Positions 28,141-36,577 of a DNA stretch of 64,000 bases are shown one piece after another. The notes beneath the pieces are model-generated. The model searched no databases. It had not been told where the DNA came from and saw nothing but the letters and a program-made list of their open reading frames with translations. Origin of the DNA: Pseudonocardia sp. TRM90224 (GTDB taxonomy: Bacteria; Actinomycetota; Actinomycetes; Mycobacteriales; Pseudonocardiaceae); the NCBI RefSeq assembly GCF_021245725.1, contig NZ_JAJGSX010000014.1, forward strand, positions 124,001-188,000. Reading direction: 5' to 3'. A program made the position numbers and the translations under genes. The stretch's first letter is position 1. Every line of letters begins with the position of its first letter.

Positions 28141-28193
28141 GCCTGGAAAGCCACTTTCCCAGCGCCACAGGCCGGGAAAGTGGCTTTCCCGGC
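28141..28193. repeat. Diverged palindrome related to the 59-nt family
   Basis: It keeps the core GGAAAGCCACTTTCC and its complement but has different flanks (GCGCC/GGCGCC in place of GGGC). It is about 120 nt downstream of the response-regulator stop (minus strand). Confidence 0.75.
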
Positions 28194-28209
28194 GCCCCCG
28201 ACGCGCCCT

Positions 28210-28284
28210 GAGTGCTCGGGGGAGGGTGGCCACCCTGCGGGCGGGAGCCTGACTGCGCCGAGACGGCTCACCCGGGTCGGGGAG
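28210..28284. repeat. Degenerate ~75-nt repeat, copy 1
   Basis: This resembles 37680-37752 (GTGCTCGGGGG, CCCTGCGGGCGGG, GCCGAG, CTCxCCCGGG in the same order). It lies after the palindrome at 28141, whereas the other copy lies directly before palindrome copy 5. Confidence 0.5.
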
Positions 28285-28312
28285 GGCGGGCACAGTGCCG
28301 TCCCGCGCCGGT

Positions 28313-29011
28313 TTACGCCGGGACTTCTTCCAGCCGGTAGCCGTAGCCGCGGAGGGTGGCTACGCGGGGGAGGCGCGGCGCGCCCTGCGCGAAGGCCTCC
28401 AGCTTCCGGCGCAGCGCGGCGACGTGCACGTCGAGCGTCTTGGTGGAGCCCGACCAGTGGGCGTCCCAGACGTCCTCCATGAGCGTGGAGCGGCTCAGCG
28501 CCACCCCTGGCTCCGCGGCGAGCCGGGCGAGCAGGTCGAACTCCTTCGCCCGCAACACGACCTCGCGGCCCTTCACCAGCACCCGCCGCTGCCCGGTGTC
28601 GACGGTCAGGTCGCCGACGACCAGCACCCCGGTCGGCTGCGCGCCGGCCCCGCCGCGCCGCAGGTGCGCCCGCACCCTGGCGAGCAGCTCACCGAGCCGG
28701 ATCGGCTTCGTGAGGTAGTCGTCGGCGCCGGCTTCGAGCCCGACGACGACGTCCATCTCGTCGTGCCGTGCGGTCAGCATCACCACGACACAGCCCGGCT
28801 GGAGGGCGCGGACCCGCCGGCAGACGTCGACGCCGTCCATGTCGGGCAGACCGAGGTCGAGCAGGACGAGGTCGAGCTGCTGGGCGGCGGCGTGGTTGAG
28901 CGCCCCGCGACCGGTCATGTGCCAGGTGACGTCGTGCCCCGACGTGGCAAGGCTCGTCTCGAGCACCTTCCCGATGGTCTGGTCGTCCTCGACAAGCAGC
29001 AGCCTCGCCAC
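28313..29011 (-). CDS. OmpR/PhoB-family response regulator
   Basis: The 232-residue protein has a receiver domain (residues 1-118) with LLLVEDDQTIGK acidic pair, phospho-acceptor Asp in LDLVLLDLGLPDMDG, the Thr of VVMLTARHD and the Lys of YLTKPIRLGEL. A winged-helix DNA-binding domain follows (VVLRAKEFDLLARLAAEPG ... HVAALRRKLEAF ... LRGYGYRL). Start GTG 29011 (no ATG). It lies 21 nt downstream of the sensor kinase gene, and the two are a cognate pair. Targets may include the beta-helix or polysaccharide genes around it, but no shared operator was identified. Confidence 0.95.
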   Translation of the reverse strand: MARLLLVEDDQTIGKVLETSLATSGHDVTWHMTGRGALNHAAAQQLDLVLLDLGLPDMDGVDVCRRVRALQPGCVVVMLTARHDEMDVVVGLEAGADDYLTKPIRLGELLARVRAHLRRGGAGAQPTGVLVVGDLTVDTGQRRVLVKGREVVLRAKEFDLLARLAAEPGVALSRSTLMEDVWDAHWSGSTKTLDVHVAALRRKLEAFAQGAPRLPRVATLRGYGYRLEEVPA

Positions 29012-29032
29012 GTGATCACCCTACCTGCGCGC

Positions 29033-30400
29033 TCAGGGCCGGCTCCGGACCAGCGGCACGGATGTCGGCATCCCGGCCGGCGGGGTGGACCCGGTGGACC
29101 GCCGACCGGCGGCGAGGAACACCGTCAACGTCGTCGGCGACGGGCGGCTGAGCTGCAACCGGCCGCCTTCCGCCTCGACCAGCCTGCGGGCCAGGGCCAG
29201 CCCGATCCCGTGCCCGTCGGCGTCGGGCTCGCGCCGCTCGAACAGGTCGCTGCCCTCGCCCTGGCTGACACTGCCCTGGTCTGCGACGTCGATCGCGACG
29301 GCCTCCTCGATGTCGCGCACCGCAACGGTGACCGTGCCCTTCCCGTGCTCGGTCGCGTTGCCGAGCAGCACGGTGAGCACCTGCCGGATCGCCGCTGTGG
29401 ACGCCTCGACGACCGGAAGGTTCTCCGCCACCGCGAACCGCAGCGCGCGGCGCTGACTGCCCAGCCGCGGCCCCCACACCTGGTGCACCTCGGTGAGCAG
29501 CCCGGCGAGGTCGAGCACCCCCTTCTGCCGGTTGCCGCGGGCGAGCGCGAGCAGGTCGGCGATGGTGCGTTCGAGCCGGTCGACCTCGGCGAGGCTGGCC
29601 CGGATCGCGTGCGTGTGGTCGTGGCCCGGCGAGCGCAGCGCGGCCTCCAGCCGCAGCTGCAGGCCCGTCAGCGGGGTGCGCAGCTGGTGGGACGCCTCGG
29701 CCGAGAAGGCCCGTTCGCGGGCGAGCAGCGCGTCGAGGCGCGACGCGGTGGCGTTCAGCGACGACCGGACCTGGTCGATCTCCGCGATCCCGACGACCCG
29801 TTCCTCCACGGTGAAGTCGCCGTCGCCGAGGCGTAGCGCGGCCTTCGAGAGGTCCTCGACGTGCACGGACAACCTGCGGGCCTGGTACCGGGCCAGCAGC
29901 CACGTCGCCAGCAGCGCGACCGCGGCCAGCCCGAGCATCTGCAGGTAGCGATCGGCGATCCGGGCGTTGGCGTCGGTGGACGGCGTCCAGGCGCGCACCA
30001 CCCCGAGCAGCTGCTCGTCGTGGTTGCGGTAGATCGGCACCGCGACGACCAGGTCGTCCTCCAGCTGGTCGGGTTCGATCTTGTCGGAGCGCATGGCCTT
30101 CCGGACCGGCGCGTCGGCGGTCTGCGGGCCCTCCCCGACGAGCTTCTGCCCGTTGGGGGAGTAGATCGCGGCGGTGATGTTGTCCTCGAGCCAGTGCGGG
30201 TTCGGCACCTCGCCGTCGCGCAGGTCGTCGAGCGCATCGGCCGCGACGGAGTGCGCGTCGCGCTCCAGCTCGGCGAGCTCGATCTGCGTGTAGAAGCGCT
30301 GCCAGACGGCTGCGAACGGCAGCGCGAACAGGCTGATGGCCACGGTGGACACCAGCACCGTCATCAGCACGATCCGTCTTCGCACGGCACGCTCCCTCAT
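29033..30400 (-). CDS. Sensor histidine kinase
   Basis: The 455-residue membrane kinase has a first helix at about residues 10-30, a ~130-residue extracellular sensor domain, and a second helix (LQMLGLAAVALLATWLLARY) followed by a HAMP-like linker (KAALRLGDGDFTV). The dimerisation helix shows AEASHQLRTPLTGLQLRLE with the phospho-acceptor His. The ATPase domain has NATEHGKG (N box), DVADQGSVS (a G1-like DxG) and DADGHGIGLALARRLVEAEGG (G2). The linker sits between the two paralogous beta-helix genes and the response regulator follows. It likely senses envelope or polysaccharide stress, by context only. Confidence 0.93.
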   Translation of the reverse strand: MRERAVRRRIVLMTVLVSTVAISLFALPFAAVWQRFYTQIELAELERDAHSVAADALDDLRDGEVPNPHWLEDNITAAIYSPNGQKLVGEGPQTADAPVRKAMRSDKIEPDQLEDDLVVAVPIYRNHDEQLLGVVRAWTPSTDANARIADRYLQMLGLAAVALLATWLLARYQARRLSVHVEDLSKAALRLGDGDFTVEERVVGIAEIDQVRSSLNATASRLDALLARERAFSAEASHQLRTPLTGLQLRLEAALRSPGHDHTHAIRASLAEVDRLERTIADLLALARGNRQKGVLDLAGLLTEVHQVWGPRLGSQRRALRFAVAENLPVVEASTAAIRQVLTVLLGNATEHGKGTVTVAVRDIEEAVAIDVADQGSVSQGEGSDLFERREPDADGHGIGLALARRLVEAEGGRLQLSRPSPTTLTVFLAAGRRSTGSTPPAGMPTSVPLVRSRP

Positions 30401-30535
30401 GGTGGCGGAGACACCATGATGTCCCGAAAGGCGGCGCGGATGCGTCGCCAGGGTGTGGTGCGAGCTGAGAAGCGGACCATTCGCCCACGTCAGGTGGTCG
30501 AACGGGCCGTCCGTTCACCGGCCGCTCAGGGCATG

Positions 30536-30582
30536 AGGAAAGCCACTTTCGTGCAACGTGGTTGCATGAAAGTGGCTTTCCT
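30536..30582. repeat. Diverged palindrome with the AAAGCCACTTTC core
   Basis: Arms keep AGGAAAGCCACTTTC and its complement but the inner bases change to TGCAAC/GGTTGCA, still pairing. It is beyond the stop of the minus-strand beta-helix gene at 30597, so it may terminate that gene ahead of the kinase. Confidence 0.8.
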
Positions 30583-30596
30583 GACCAGCGGTCGCC

Positions 30597-32486
30597 CTAC
30601 TCGCCCCCGCCCGACGAGAACGCCCCCGAGTCGCCGGAGATCTCGCTGGCGTTGCCGGAGAACGTGTTGCCGCGCTGGACGTTGTTCCCGCCGAAGCTGC
30701 CGCCGAGGATGTCGATCCCACCGCGGCCGTTGTTGGAGAGCGTGTTGTTCAGGATCTGGATGTCGGAGAACGTTCCGCTGGACTCCGCCCAGAAGCTCAC
30801 GCCGCCGCCCGCATTGCTCTTCACCACGTTGTTCGTGATCTTGATCCCGGACGTCTGGCGGACGTCGGCGAGGTCCTCGACCGCGAGGCCGATGCCGGCC
30901 TTGCTCGAACCCGTCGCGTTGCTGATGGTGTTGCCGGAGATCGTGATGTTGGAAGCGGAGTCGATGTAGATGTTCGGCCCGCGGTTCCCGGTCAACGTGT
31001 TGTTGAGGATCTTGCCGTTCTTCGAGCCGTACTTCGCGTCGATGCCTTCTTCGCCGTTGTCGCGGACCACGTTGTTCTGAGCGGTGAAGCCGTTGACGCC
31101 CTCGAACGTGATCGCCTCGTGCGAAGCGCCCTCACCTGCGGAGTTGTTGCCCTTCACGTCGCAGTGCTCGACGGTGATGTTCGAGCCGTTGGTGAAGACC
31201 ACGCCGCCGTTGCTGGAGCCGGAGACCTCGCAGTCGCGAACGGTGATGTTGCTCGCGCCGTCGCCGACGATCCCGAACCCGTCGGAGCCGCGCACCGAGA
31301 GCCCGATCAGGCGGATGAACGACCGGCCGCTCAAGTGGATGATCCCGCCGTTGCTCGCGCCGCCGGAGAGCACCACGTTCTCCCCGGGCGCGGCCTGGAA
31401 GGTGATCGGGGCGCTGCTGCTGCCGTCGTTCTGGATGTCGAGCGACTCGTTGTAGGTGCCGCCGGCGATCACAACGGTGTCGCCGGGGCCGGCCTTCGAC
31501 GCCGCGGAGCTGATGCTGCCGCCGCTGCCGACGTTGATGACCTGGCCGCCGCCCTGCTCGATGCGGGCGACCGCCCGCTTGCCGGGGGCGCCGCCCCCGC
31601 CGGACGTCTCCTTCTTCGCCGCGGGCACCTTGCTGGGTTCCGCCGGAGCGGGCGGCGCCTCCGCCGGTGCGTCGGTGGCCGGGGCCGCCGGGATCGGCGC
31701 CGCGGCCGGGAGGTCGTCGAGCGCAGGCGCGTTGAGATCGCTGGTCTGCGCGGCGGGGTTGAACGGGCCGATCGGCCCGATCTGCAGCACCGCGACCGTC
31801 GTCAGCAACGCGACTGCGGCCAGCGCGCTGACCACGATGTGCAGACGCCTGCGCGACGAGCGGGCCGCGGCCCGGCGCCGCTTGCCCGGCGCGACCCTGC
31901 GGTGCGAGCCGGTGGCGCTGACGATCGCGGTGGCGGCCGTCGGGGAGTCCTGCTCGACGAGGGCCGTCGAGTAGTCGTCCTCGTCGGGGTCCGCCGCGGC
32001 GACCGGGTGCAGAGCCGTCGCGGCCTCGGCGTCGTCCGCGTCGTGGTTGCCGTCTTCCGGGCCGTCTTCCGGGCCGTCTTGCGGGGCGTCGTCGTAGTCG
32101 TCGTCGTACTCGTCACGCTCGTCGTCGACGTAGTCCGCGTCGTCGTACTCGGCGTCCTCGTACCGGGCGTCCTCGTACCGGGCGTCCTCGTACCGGGCGT
32201 CGTCCTCGTGCTGGGCGGCGCCGTGCTCGGCGGCGGGCTCGTACTTGGTGTCGCCGTAGTTGTCGTCGGCGTACTCGTACCCCTGGTCGCGATAGGTGTA
32301 CAGGTCGGTGTACGAGTCGGCGTGCCGATCGGTGCTGCCTGCGGTGCGCCAGCCGGGTTCGACGTCGTTCGGGGCGTCGTCGGTCCGGTGGTGCCCGACT
32401 GGTTCGAGCAGGGCGGATGGGTGGTCCGCCATGCCGAGCTCGGAGTTCCGGCGGTTGGGATCCGCCGGCATTCTATGTCTGGACAT
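30597..32486 (-). CDS. Membrane-anchored parallel beta-helix protein with acidic repeat N-terminus
   Basis: Residues 1-180 are very acidic and Tyr-rich with tandem YEDAR repeats (three copies; the DNA repeat is 15 nt at about 32152-32207), presumably cytoplasmic. A basic stop (RRRLH) precedes one transmembrane helix (215-237). Then comes a Pro/Ala linker with a glycine-rich hinge and an ~330-residue beta-helix outside the cell. The helix repeats (NGSNITVEHCDVKGNNSAG, SNITISGNTISNATGSS) show the Asn-rich turns of pectate-lyase-like proteins. It is paralogous to the secreted protein at 25314. The ATG at 32486 is used; later in-frame ATGs (32471, 32432) are possible. The cytoplasmic acidic region is unusual for the family. 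Confidence 0.8.
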   Translation of the reverse strand: MSRHRMPADPNRRNSELGMADHPSALLEPVGHHRTDDAPNDVEPGWRTAGSTDRHADSYTDLYTYRDQGYEYADDNYGDTKYEPAAEHGAAQHEDDARYEDARYEDARYEDAEYDDADYVDDERDEYDDDYDDAPQDGPEDGPEDGNHDADDAEAATALHPVAAADPDEDDYSTALVEQDSPTAATAIVSATGSHRRVAPGKRRRAAARSSRRRLHIVVSALAAVALLTTVAVLQIGPIGPFNPAAQTSDLNAPALDDLPAAAPIPAAPATDAPAEAPPAPAEPSKVPAAKKETSGGGGAPGKRAVARIEQGGGQVINVGSGGSISSAASKAGPGDTVVIAGGTYNESLDIQNDGSSSAPITFQAAPGENVVLSGGASNGGIIHLSGRSFIRLIGLSVRGSDGFGIVGDGASNITVRDCEVSGSSNGGVVFTNGSNITVEHCDVKGNNSAGEGASHEAITFEGVNGFTAQNNVVRDNGEEGIDAKYGSKNGKILNNTLTGNRGPNIYIDSASNITISGNTISNATGSSKAGIGLAVEDLADVRQTSGIKITNNVVKSNAGGGVSFWAESSGTFSDIQILNNTLSNNGRGGIDILGGSFGGNNVQRGNTFSGNASEISGDSGAFSSGGGE

Positions 32487-32756
32487 GTGGGGTCAGGGGG
32501 TCCTTCCGCGGGGAGCGGTGCTGCCGTGGCCGGTGCCCCCTGCACGTCCACGCCAGCAGTGACGGAGGGTAGCGTGCTGTCGCCGTTCTCAGTCGAACGT
32601 GTCCATGGTGTCGAGGTCGGCGGACGCGTCCGATCGGTGGACGGTCGATCGCCGGTGCAAGGTTGCGACGTTCCAGTCTCGGCTGTCCGCCGAACGGCGC
32701 ATGGAAGACTCGTGGCCGGCACAGATGGTCCACACATCCTGGAAGGAGTGCTCGTC

Positions 32757-33812
32757 GTGCGTTGCTCCACGGTTCGGCCGTCCGAGTTGGGGGGACCGGA
32801 GCTGGAGCGCTGGCGGAGTCTGCTGGACGGCTCCGGCGTCGTCGCCAACCCGTTCCTCGCCCCCGAGTTCGCCATCGCGGTCGGCGCGGTGCGCCCGGAG
32901 GCGCGGGTCACCGTGTTCGAGGAGGACGGCGGGATCGTCGGGTTCTTCGCGCACGAGCGGCACGGCGCGGTCGCGCGGCCGATCGGGCACACCCTCTCCG
33001 ACTGCGAGGCGCTCGTGCACGCCCCCGGCCACGCGCCGGCCGTCGCTGAGCTGCTTCGGCGCAGCGGCCTGGCCGGGTGGGACTTCGAGTGCCTCGTCGA
33101 GGGGCAGCTGCCCCCCGGGGCGTACCGGACGCAGCGCCAGTCGTCGCCGATCATCGAGCTCGGCGAGGGCTACGAGGCCTACATCGAGGCGCTGCGCGGC
33201 CGTTCGAAGAAGTGGTTCGCCTCGACCTTCCGCAAGCAGCGCAAGCTGGAGCGTGAGGTCGGCGAGCTGCGGTTCGAGTTCGAGAGCGACGACGCCGAGG
33301 CGCTCGAGGCGCTGAAGCGGTGGAAGTCGGGCCAGTACGCGCAGCTGGGCGAGTGGGACCGCTTCGCCGACCCGAAGATCGTCCGGCTGGTCGAGGACGT
33401 GGTGCGCAGCCGGGCGGCGGGCTGCTCCGGCGCGCTGTCGGTGCTGTACGCGGGCGACCGGCCGATCGCGGCGCACGCGGGACTCTGGTCGAGCTCGGTG
33501 CTCTCGTGGTGGCTGCCCGCCTACGACAACGACTTCGGGAAGTACTCCCCGGGCATCCTGCTGCTGTTCCAATTGGCGGAGGCGGCGGCGAAGCGCGGCG
33601 TCGGCACGGTCGACCTCGGCCGCGGGCGCCACGACTACAAGGACGCCATGCAGACCGGCGACGTGGTCGTCTGCTCCGGCTCGGTCGACGCGCCGTCGCT
33701 CGGCTCGTTGCCGCGGCGGGCGAAGCGGGTCGCGAAGGCGGGCCTGCGCCCGCTCGTCGGCGCCGACGCGCCGCTGGGTCGCAAGCTGCGCGCACTCGCC
33801 GGCCGGGGCTGA
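32757..33812 (+). CDS. FemAB/CelD-like acyltransferase (GNAT superfamily)
   Basis: The 351-residue protein is the CelD/BcsL or FemAB type with two GNAT-like folds. Conserved segments are SKKWFASTFRKQRKLERE, common in this family, the acyl-binding core GALSVLYAGDRPIAAHAG, and KYSPGILLLFQLAEAAAKRG, then VDLGRGRHDYKDAMQTGD. In polysaccharide loci these proteins acylate glycan or peptidoglycan. GTG 32757 is preferred because GGAAGGAG lies 8 nt before it. The gene is divergent from the beta-helix gene and convergent with the deacetylases; a family 2 palindrome follows. The substrate is unknown. Confidence 0.8.
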   Translation: MRCSTVRPSELGGPELERWRSLLDGSGVVANPFLAPEFAIAVGAVRPEARVTVFEEDGGIVGFFAHERHGAVARPIGHTLSDCEALVHAPGHAPAVAELLRRSGLAGWDFECLVEGQLPPGAYRTQRQSSPIIELGEGYEAYIEALRGRSKKWFASTFRKQRKLEREVGELRFEFESDDAEALEALKRWKSGQYAQLGEWDRFADPKIVRLVEDVVRSRAAGCSGALSVLYAGDRPIAAHAGLWSSSVLSWWLPAYDNDFGKYSPGILLLFQLAEAAAKRGVGTVDLGRGRHDYKDAMQTGDVVVCSGSVDAPSLGSLPRRAKRVAKAGLRPLVGADAPLGRKLRALAGRG

Positions 33813-33821
33813 CCCGAATCC

Positions 33822-33880
33822 CCCCACCGTTTTGTGCACTTGCGCGCTCCCAGAGCGCGCAAGTGCACAAAACGGTGGGG
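33822..33880. repeat. Palindrome family 2, copy 2 (CCCCACCGTTTTG arm)
   Basis: A perfect 28-bp stem (33822-33849 with 33853-33880) with a 3-nt loop lies between the convergent stops at 33812 and 33886. Its outer arm, CCCCACCGTTTTG, equals that of 15030, while the inner arm differs completely yet still pairs. Confidence 0.9.
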
Positions 33881-33885
33881 AAGTT

Positions 33886-34881
33886 TCAGGCGTAGCGGGA
33901 CGGCGAGCAGAGGATGCCGGGAACGGCGGACATCGCCTGCACGACGTCGGGGGTGTGGTCGCCGAACACCCCGGCGCGCTGGACGTCCATCGCGTCGGTG
34001 TGCTCCCTGCCGTTCACCCCGCCGTAGAAGCTGAACGCGCGGCGCACGCCCATCTCGGTCAGCAGCGCGCGGGTGGTCGCGTCGAAGCTGGTGCGGGCGC
34101 CGACCGGGTAGCTGAACAGGTCGACGGGCGAGCGCAGCTCCTCGGTGAGGCGGCGCACCGACCCTTCGATCTCCTCGCGCTGGCGCTGCGCGGTGAGCGT
34201 CGCGAGCACCGGGTGGGTCACGCTGTGCGCGCCGATCTCCATGCCCCTCTCGGCGAGGGTGCGAACGTCGTCCCACGTCATCCAGCGGTCGGCGGAGACG
34301 TGCTGGTCGAGGCGCGGCCGGTCGGTCCAGCCGGCGAGCGCCGCGAGGAACTCCTCGCCCTTCTCGCCCGCCTTCGCCTTGTAGGCCGCGTTGACCTTCC
34401 GGCGGTAGCGGGTCGGGTCCAGCCCGGCCGCGGCGAGCCCGTCGGGCAGCCACTGCGACGCCGGGAGGTCGACGGGGGTCCCGGTGAGCCACGCGATCTC
34501 GTCCCACCACGCGTGCTGCGGCTTGTCGATGAAGCCCGTGGTGATGAAGTACGTGCCCGGGACGCCGTGCCGGTGCAGGATCTCCGCGCCGACGTTCTGG
34601 TCGGCGTAGCCGTCGTCGAGCGTGATCGCGATCCGCCGCGCCGGGCCGCCGGTCTGCCATTGCGTGCTGCCGGCGGTGACGATCTCGAACCGCTTCGCCA
34701 GCTCGGTGACGTGCTTGTCGAAGTCATCGGCCGTGCAGCTGTAGAGGTCGGGGTCGTCGGTCTCGCTGGGCGTGCCGATGCGGTGGTAGTTCAGGACGAG
34801 CAGGCCGCGCCAGCTCAGCCGGGCGAGCCGGTCGAGCCCGCTCCGGTTCAGCAACGCCGCCAGCCGGTCGGTGCGAGACAT
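33886..34881 (-). CDS. Polysaccharide deacetylase family protein (NodB-like)
   Basis: This 331-residue protein has the NodB metal motifs: LDDGYAD (catalytic base and metal Asp), GAHSVTHP (H-x3-H) and YPVGARTSFD, then VFGDHTPDV. It should remove acyl groups from a glycan such as poly-GlcNAc or an EPS repeat. There is no signal peptide (N-terminus MSRTDRLAALLNRSG), so it may act on a lipid-linked intermediate in the cytoplasm. It starts 5 nt after the stop of the second deacetylase gene, and the two are one operon. A lineage-specific insert of about 80 residues separates the DD and HxxxH motifs. Confidence 0.85.
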   Translation of the reverse strand: MSRTDRLAALLNRSGLDRLARLSWRGLLVLNYHRIGTPSETDDPDLYSCTADDFDKHVTELAKRFEIVTAGSTQWQTGGPARRIAITLDDGYADQNVGAEILHRHGVPGTYFITTGFIDKPQHAWWDEIAWLTGTPVDLPASQWLPDGLAAAGLDPTRYRRKVNAAYKAKAGEKGEEFLAALAGWTDRPRLDQHVSADRWMTWDDVRTLAERGMEIGAHSVTHPVLATLTAQRQREEIEGSVRRLTEELRSPVDLFSYPVGARTSFDATTRALLTEMGVRRAFSFYGGVNGREHTDAMDVQRAGVFGDHTPDVVQAMSAVPGILCSPSRYA

Positions 34882-34886
34882 CCGGG

Positions 34887-35621
34887 TCAACTCCCCACGA
34901 GGCGGTAGAGGGGGGAGGTACGCACGCCGGCGTACCACCCGCTCGTCTTCACCCGGAACTTCCACATCGGGTTGCCCCGGTAGATGCCGGTCCGCGGCAC
35001 CGAGAACGGGCCGGCCTCCTCGGGGGCGTCGGGCAGCGCGACCGCGCACGCGTACCCGGCCTGCTCCGCGGCGCGGCGGACGTGCGGCGCGTGGTGGCCG
35101 AACGGGTAGGCGAGCGTCGTGACGGCCGCGCCGAGCAGGTCGGAGAGCAACTCGCGGCTCTCGGTGAGGTCGGCGAGGCACTCGGCCTCCGACAGCGTCG
35201 GGAGGTCGCGGTGGGCCATGGTGTGGCTGCCGATGTCCCAGCCGCGCTGGTGCAGCTCGACGATCTGCTCGCGGGTCATCAGCGGCGGTGCCTTCGCGGC
35301 GTCCAGCCCGGTGATCCAGTTGACCTCGACCCCGGAGTCGGTGATCGAGCCGGCGACGATGTACATGGTCGCGGTGAGCCCGTGCTTCTCCATGATCGGC
35401 ACGGCGTGCTCGACGTAGTCGGCGAACCCGTCGTCGAAGGTCAGCACCGTCTGCCCGCGCGGGACGCTCCCACCGGCCGCGAGCCGGTCGACGACCGCCG
35501 GGAGCGGCACGACGTCGGTCGAGCGGCTCAGCGCGGCGCACTGCTGGTCGAAGTCGTCCGGCTCGACCGACACCGGGTCGTCCCAGCCACGGGCCACCGA
35601 GTGGTAGCAGAGGATGCTCAC
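34887..35621 (-). CDS. Second polysaccharide deacetylase family protein
   Basis: The protein has SILCYHSVARGWDDP at its start, then LTFDDGFADYVEH, GSHTMAHRDLP (H-x3-H) and TTLAYPFGHHAPHV, the NodB motif series. It differs from the downstream deacetylase, so the pair are not recent duplicates. GTG 35621 (244 residues) begins right at the conserved strand; the longer frame from ATG 35696 adds 25 Ala/Gly-rich residues without a clear ribosome binding site and cannot be excluded. Together the two may deacetylate different positions of the same polymer. Confidence 0.82.
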   Translation of the reverse strand: MSILCYHSVARGWDDPVSVEPDDFDQQCAALSRSTDVVPLPAVVDRLAAGGSVPRGQTVLTFDDGFADYVEHAVPIMEKHGLTATMYIVAGSITDSGVEVNWITGLDAAKAPPLMTREQIVELHQRGWDIGSHTMAHRDLPTLSEAECLADLTESRELLSDLLGAAVTTLAYPFGHHAPHVRRAAEQAGYACAVALPDAPEEAGPFSVPRTGIYRGNPMWKFRVKTSGWYAGVRTSPLYRLVGS

Positions 35622-35803
35622 CCGCCTGAGGATTCCAGACGGTCGAGCCGCCCCCGCCGCGGCCCACGCCGTCCCCGCGGTGTCTCCCGGAGGCATGCCG
35701 TCCGGCGGCGATCACCGTCGATCTACCATGGCGGGCGAACGGCCGTCAGGGCGCCGCGCTGCCGGCGGCCCAGGGGGATCGAGCCGAGCGACCAGGAGGC
35801 GAC

Positions 35804-36577
35804 ATGACCGTGTCAACGGGGCCGGATACGACGTCGACGACCGGGAGGAGAGTCCCGGACTCCGCGTCGATCCATCCCGGGCCCGGCTTCCGGATCCGGC
35901 TCGACTTCCCGCGCCTGCCCGACGAGCTCGTCCAGGCGTTCCGGGAGTTCAGCACCACCGACATCTCCGACCTGCTCAACCGGCTCTACGCGCTCGACGC
36001 GGAGATCCGCTGTCTCGCCGGCGGCGACGAGACGCTGGTCGGGCTGGCCTGCACGGTGCGGGCGTACCTCGGGGACAACCTGATGGTGCACAAGTCGCTC
36101 GACGTGGCCAAGGAAGGCGATGTCGTCGTGGTCACGGCGAACGGCTCGCACTCCTACGCCGTGATCGGCGACGTGATCTCCACGAAGGCGCGCCACCGCG
36201 GCATCGCGGGGTTCGTCGTCGACGGGATGATCCGCGACCTGCCCAGCATCGAGCCGATCGGGATGCCGGTGTACGCGCGGGGCACGACGCCCGTCGGGCC
36301 GCTGCACCGCGGCCCCGGCGAGATCAACTACCCGATCGCGTGCGGCGGTGTTGTCGTCAACCCCGGTGACGTCGTCGTCGCCGACAAGGCCGGGGTCGTC
36401 ATCGTGCCGCAGCAGGTGGCGGCCGAGCTGCTCGAACGGCTGCGTCGTTACGTCGGGGGCAACGCCGCCTACCTGGAGGCCGTGCAGCGCGGCGAGTTCA
36501 GCAATTCCTGGGTCGACCAGCAGCTCGAAGCGAACGCCTGCCCCATCGACCCGGGCGTCGACACCGGCGCTCGGTGA
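35804..36577 (+). CDS. RraA-like aldolase family protein (HMG/CHA aldolase type)
   Basis: The 257-residue protein belongs to the RraA/4-hydroxy-4-methyl-2-oxoglutarate aldolase fold. The signature VIGDVISTKARHRG followed by IAGFVVDGMIRD supplies the phosphate-site loop and the Arg-Asp pair that binds the pyruvyl substrate and divalent metal in aldolases. The region FREFSTTDISDLLNRL is typical of the aldolase subfamily, which cleaves 4-hydroxy-4-methyl-2-oxoglutarate or 4-carboxy-4-hydroxy-2-oxoadipate in protocatechuate meta-cleavage. Start ATG 35804 has AGGAGG upstream. It overlaps the next gene in GTGA, so both work together in degradation of an organic acid. Confidence 0.8.
   Translation: MTVSTGPDTTSTTGRRVPDSASIHPGPGFRIRLDFPRLPDELVQAFREFSTTDISDLLNRLYALDAEIRCLAGGDETLVGLACTVRAYLGDNLMVHKSLDVAKEGDVVVVTANGSHSYAVIGDVISTKARHRGIAGFVVDGMIRDLPSIEPIGMPVYARGTTPVGPLHRGPGEINYPIACGGVVVNPGDVVVADKAGVVIVPQQVAAELLERLRRYVGGNAAYLEAVQRGEFSNSWVDQQLEANACPIDPGVDTGAR

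Larger units (their letters stand above)
27997..28312. other. Intergenic stretch with two repeat types
   Basis: This 316-nt gap between two minus-strand genes has a diverged palindrome (28141-28193) and a ~75-nt degenerate repeat (28210-28284). No ORF is supported. Confidence 0.65.

Noticed and set aside
31119..32756. The long 5' part of the open frame ending at 33812
   Set aside because: It runs antisense through the beta-helix gene. The ribosome binding site at 32741 and domain content put the real start at 32757.
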